Source: Pseudomonadota bacterium
Lineage (GTDB): Bacteria > BMS3Abin14
DNA: 7,835 nt
Direction of reading: 5' to 3'
Assembly (NCBI GenBank): GCA_030636965.1
Contig: DAOVVW010000028.1
Coordinates: 1 to 7,835 of the forward strand
Both the position numbers and the translations under genes were made by a program. Below the pieces are notes generated by a model that saw nothing but the letters and a program-made list of their open reading frames with translations, was not told the origin of the DNA and did no database searches. Positions 5,722-7,835 of this stretch are shown piece by piece. How positions within the stretch are numbered: the first letter of the stretch is position 1; each line of letters opens with the position of its first letter.

Positions 5722-6257
5722 TGAAAAACCCACAGTTTTCATACGATATTGTTATCTCCGGCAGAGGAGGTCAGGGTGTTTTGTTCCTCTCCCGAATAAT
5801 CGGAGAGGCGGCTCTTTTCCAGGGACTCATGGTAAGGACAACAGAGACCCACGGTATGGCTATGAGGGGTGGATCCGTGCTGTGCTTCGCTAGGATAGGA
5901 GAGTGTATGGCTCCTCTTTTCCGGCCTGGTGCCGGCAGGTTGCTAATGGCCCTGCACGATAGTGAAGTGGCTGGTGGCTTGCGATTTCTCGGGCCTGGTT
6001 CCCGGGTTCTGGTCAATACCAGGGAAGATCCAAAACCAGACCTCATTCATGTTGATGCTGACGGCATTGCCGCATCGGCAGGAAACTCGAGGTCAGCGAA
6101 TCTGGCTCTCCTGGGAGCGGCAGTGACACTTGAGGATTTTCCCCTCCAGGAGCATGCCGTAGAGTCTGTAATAAAAGGAACGGGTGGTGACAGAATCACG
6201 GAAATTAATCTCAAGATCTTCAGATCTGGGCTAATCGAAATTGGTAGGGAGAAGTAG
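5721..6257 (+). CDS. iorB: Indolepyruvate:ferredoxin oxidoreductase, beta subunit
   Basis: The 178-residue small subunit, a pyruvate:ferredoxin oxidoreductase gamma-type domain that completes the enzyme with IorA. The nucleotide/CoA-side motif GRGGQGVLFLSR (14-25) and the family signature ETHGMAMRGGSV (42-53) are both present, and the length is close to the usual 180-200. The frame is open 22 codons further upstream to an ATG at 5655, but that would overlap the iorA cysteine domain. The ATG at 5721, sharing the A of the iorA stop TGA, puts the GGQG motif at the normal position. The Shine-Dalgarno is weak (GAGAG), so translation probably depends on coupling to iorA. It ends directly at the start of the ligase gene. 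Confidence 0.95.
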   Translation: MKNPQFSYDIVISGRGGQGVLFLSRIIGEAALFQGLMVRTTETHGMAMRGGSVLCFARIGECMAPLFRPGAGRLLMALHDSEVAGGLRFLGPGSRVLVNTREDPKPDLIHVDADGIAASAGNSRSANLALLGAAVTLEDFPLQEHAVESVIKGTGGDRITEINLKIFRSGLIEIGREK

Positions 6258-7523
6258 ATGTATCAGCCGGACAGTGAAACTCTGATAACAGAAAAGATCC
6301 GGAAAATTCAACTTGACAGACTGCGAAACACTATCCGACATATAAGGGATAGCAACTCCGATTACCATGAGAGGGTTGGCGGAGTTGATCCGGAAGAGAT
6401 CCGGGATCTCGACGATCTTGCTGGTCTGCCCTTCCTGACTAAGGAAGACCTGCGAAATGAATACCCCTACAACCTCATCTGTGTCGGGATGGAAGATATT
6501 GTCCGGATGCATATGAGTTCGGGAACAACCGGAACGCCCATTATAAATCCCTTTACCAGAAGTGATGTGGACCAATGGAGAGAGATCATGGCCCGTTGTC
6601 TCGCCACAGCTGGTGTGGGCAAGAACGACGTTATTCAGATCACGCCATCCTTCGGGCTATTTAACGGAGGTTTCGGTTTCCATTACGGGGCGGATACTCT
6701 GGGAGCTTTCATAATACCTATTGGCGCTGGTCGAACCTCACTGCAGCTGCAGTTTTTTCGCGATCTGAAGACTACTGCCTTGGGAGCAATTGCGTCCTAT
6801 CCCCTCAGGCTCATGGAGGTGGCAAGGGAGCAGGGGTTCGACTGGAACGACACCGAACTGAAGGTGGGGATCTTGGGAGCCGAGATATGGAGCGATGAGA
6901 TGCGCAGCCGCATCGAGGCCGAGATGGGGATAAAGACTTTCGATATCATAGGGATGACTGAGTCAGGCGGGATCGGGATGGGGATAGACTGTGAAGCCCA
7001 GGAGGGTATACACGTATGGGAGGATCACTATCTGATAGAGATTGTCGATCCGGACACAGGTGCGGTGATGCCGGATGGTGAGATGGGTGAAATGACCGTT
7101 ACCACTTTGACCAGAGAGGCTCTCCCCCTGATCCGTCTCAGGACCAGCGATATAACGGCTGTGGTATCCAGGGACCCCTGTTCATGCGGCAGAACTCACC
7201 TGAGGGTAGAGCGCATCACGGGCCGTACCGATGACATGATAAAGGTAAAGGGGGTTAATTTTTACCCGAAGCAGGTAGAAGCACTACTCCTCGGGATCGA
7301 GGGTGTGGGCATGGATTATCTGATAAAGATCGATAGGGTCGCCGGACGTGACTCTCTGAAGATCGCTGTAGAGGTTGACGATCCAGAGAACGACAGGCTG
7401 GCTGAAAAGCTCAACAGGATTCTACTGGATTACCTCAGTGTCGGTGCAGACATCGAACTCCTCTCTATCGGAGAAATAGAGAGGAGTCCAGGCAAGGCTG
7501 TAAGGGTTCAGGACACCCGTTAG
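6258..7523 (+). CDS. paaK: Phenylacetate-CoA ligase-like aryl-CoA synthetase (PaaK family)
   Basis: A full-length 421-residue AMP-forming ligase of the PaaK family, which activates phenylacetate-type acids with ATP and CoA. The phosphate loop SSGTTGTP is at 87-94, the adenine motif IGMTESGG at 231-238, the ribose motif RLRTSD at 293-298, CSCGRTHLRVERITGRTDDMIK at 308-329 with its hinge, VKGVNFYP at 330-337, and the catalytic Lys is probably K413 in SPGKAVRV. The order and spacing are typical, so the enzyme should be active. The ATG directly follows the iorB stop, with AGGGAG 6 bases upstream. Next to IorAB it either feeds arylacetyl-CoA into the reductive carboxylation or, run backwards, recovers ATP from it. 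The exact acid (phenyl-, hydroxyphenyl- or indoleacetate) is not decidable from the sequence. Confidence 0.92.
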   Translation: MYQPDSETLITEKIRKIQLDRLRNTIRHIRDSNSDYHERVGGVDPEEIRDLDDLAGLPFLTKEDLRNEYPYNLICVGMEDIVRMHMSSGTTGTPIINPFTRSDVDQWREIMARCLATAGVGKNDVIQITPSFGLFNGGFGFHYGADTLGAFIIPIGAGRTSLQLQFFRDLKTTALGAIASYPLRLMEVAREQGFDWNDTELKVGILGAEIWSDEMRSRIEAEMGIKTFDIIGMTESGGIGMGIDCEAQEGIHVWEDHYLIEIVDPDTGAVMPDGEMGEMTVTTLTREALPLIRLRTSDITAVVSRDPCSCGRTHLRVERITGRTDDMIKVKGVNFYPKQVEALLLGIEGVGMDYLIKIDRVAGRDSLKIAVEVDDPENDRLAEKLNRILLDYLSVGADIELLSIGEIERSPGKAVRVQDTR

Positions 7524-7591
7524 TTACCCCTTCAAAAAAGTACATAAATGGCATAGAAGCTGAATAGTTTAGATGATATGTGAAAATTCTC

Positions 7592-7619
7592 TTGTAATGC
7601 CATATCAATCCTGTATATT
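7592..7619 (+). promoter_or_regulatory. Candidate promoter for the gene at 7818
   Basis: TTGTAA (7592-7597) and TATATT (7614-7619) are separated by 16 bases, matching consensus at 4/6 and 5/6. It would give a leader of about 190 bases before the ATG at 7818. The rest of the 294-base gap (7524-7817) holds no gene I can see and no U-tailed terminator after the ligase. A perfect TTGACA at 7705-7710 has no good -10, and a perfect TATAAT at 7669-7674 has no -35. Confidence 0.3.
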
Positions 7620-7817
7620 GTATACCGTATTTTGTTTAATGGGGCGGATAGGGGTTAATATCCCATCGTATAATTGATTAGCTTCGGAGTATTCTCCAGC
7701 AAATTTGACATTAACTTTGTGAGTTAGGGCCTACGTCGGGCCGCCTCTATAGACGGTTACGGGCAGGCTTTGTTTCGCATAAGGTAAATTTATTACTACC
7801 TAAAAAGGAGTGAGACT

Positions 7818-7835
7818 ATGGGAAGCCTCAAAGAA
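7818..7835 (+). CDS. Start of an unidentified gene, cut by the window end
   Basis: ATG at 7818 follows AAGGAG (7805-7810) at 7 bases and opens a frame reading MGSLKE up to the window end. The strong ribosome-binding site after a gene-free leader supports a true start. Six codons are too few to name a product. It is 294 bases past the ligase gene, so it is probably a separate transcription unit. A weak stem aggta/tacct (7782-7786/7797-7801) sits just before the ribosome-binding site. Confidence 0.6.

Noticed and set aside
5293..5742. A 149-codon minus-strand open frame
   Set aside because: It lies entirely antisense to iorA and the start of iorB, which are strongly supported by motifs. Its translation shows no domain.
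7782..7810. Possible preQ1-like or other riboswitch before the last gene
   Set aside because: The small stem aggta/tacct followed by an A-rich ribosome-binding site is suggestive, but the loop sequence does not match the preQ1-I consensus, and I see no c-di-GMP or cobalamin core motifs in the leader.

Overview
The window looks like chromosomal DNA of an anaerobic bacterium of roughly balanced base composition, most likely a Desulfobacterota/deltaproteobacterial-type organism. The evidence is a ferredoxin-dependent 2-oxoacid oxidoreductase with two [4Fe-4S] motifs, a PaaK-type aryl-CoA ligase, and intergenic repeats of a style common in those genomes (cgcaaaaagtc-bounded hairpin arrays and ctccgtg tandem tracts). 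This placement is inference from gene style, not a phylogeny.

Layout: (1) 1-106 is the 3' flank of the first gene and carries a short ctccgtg tandem repeat. (2) 107-2081, minus strand, is a two-gene unit: a FlK-like hotdog thioesterase (1677-2081) followed by a CPA1/NhaP-type Na+/H+ antiporter (107-1666). (3) 2082-2714 is a 633-base divergent intergenic region. It holds back-to-back promoters, a 22-codon leader ORF with three consecutive Trp codons (2223-2291), a strong intrinsic terminator (2348-2376), and then a 188-base hairpin-rich palindromic element (2390-2577). (4) 2715-7523, plus strand, is a tightly packed operon: periplasmic amino-acid/aryl-acid-type binding protein, iorA, iorB, and a PaaK-like ligase, with junctions of -11, -1 and 0 bases. 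(5) 7524-7817 is a gap with no gene, ending at the first six codons of another gene (7818).

The main discovery candidate is the region upstream of the ior operon. The ORF with Shine-Dalgarno, UGG-UGG-UGG, stop, a region that can pair alternatively, and a GC-rich terminator with a U tract has the layout of a classical tryptophan attenuator. It sits upstream of an indolepyruvate oxidoreductase/aryl-CoA ligase operon rather than trp biosynthesis genes. Taken literally, the operon would be switched on when charged tRNA-Trp is scarce. That suits a salvage route: capture an aryl acid such as indoleacetate, activate it to the CoA ester (PaaK-like), reductively carboxylate it to indolepyruvate (IorAB in reverse), and transaminate it to tryptophan. 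It does not suit amino-acid catabolism. The direction of flux, and whether the attenuator still controls the operon across the inserted palindromic element, are inferences.
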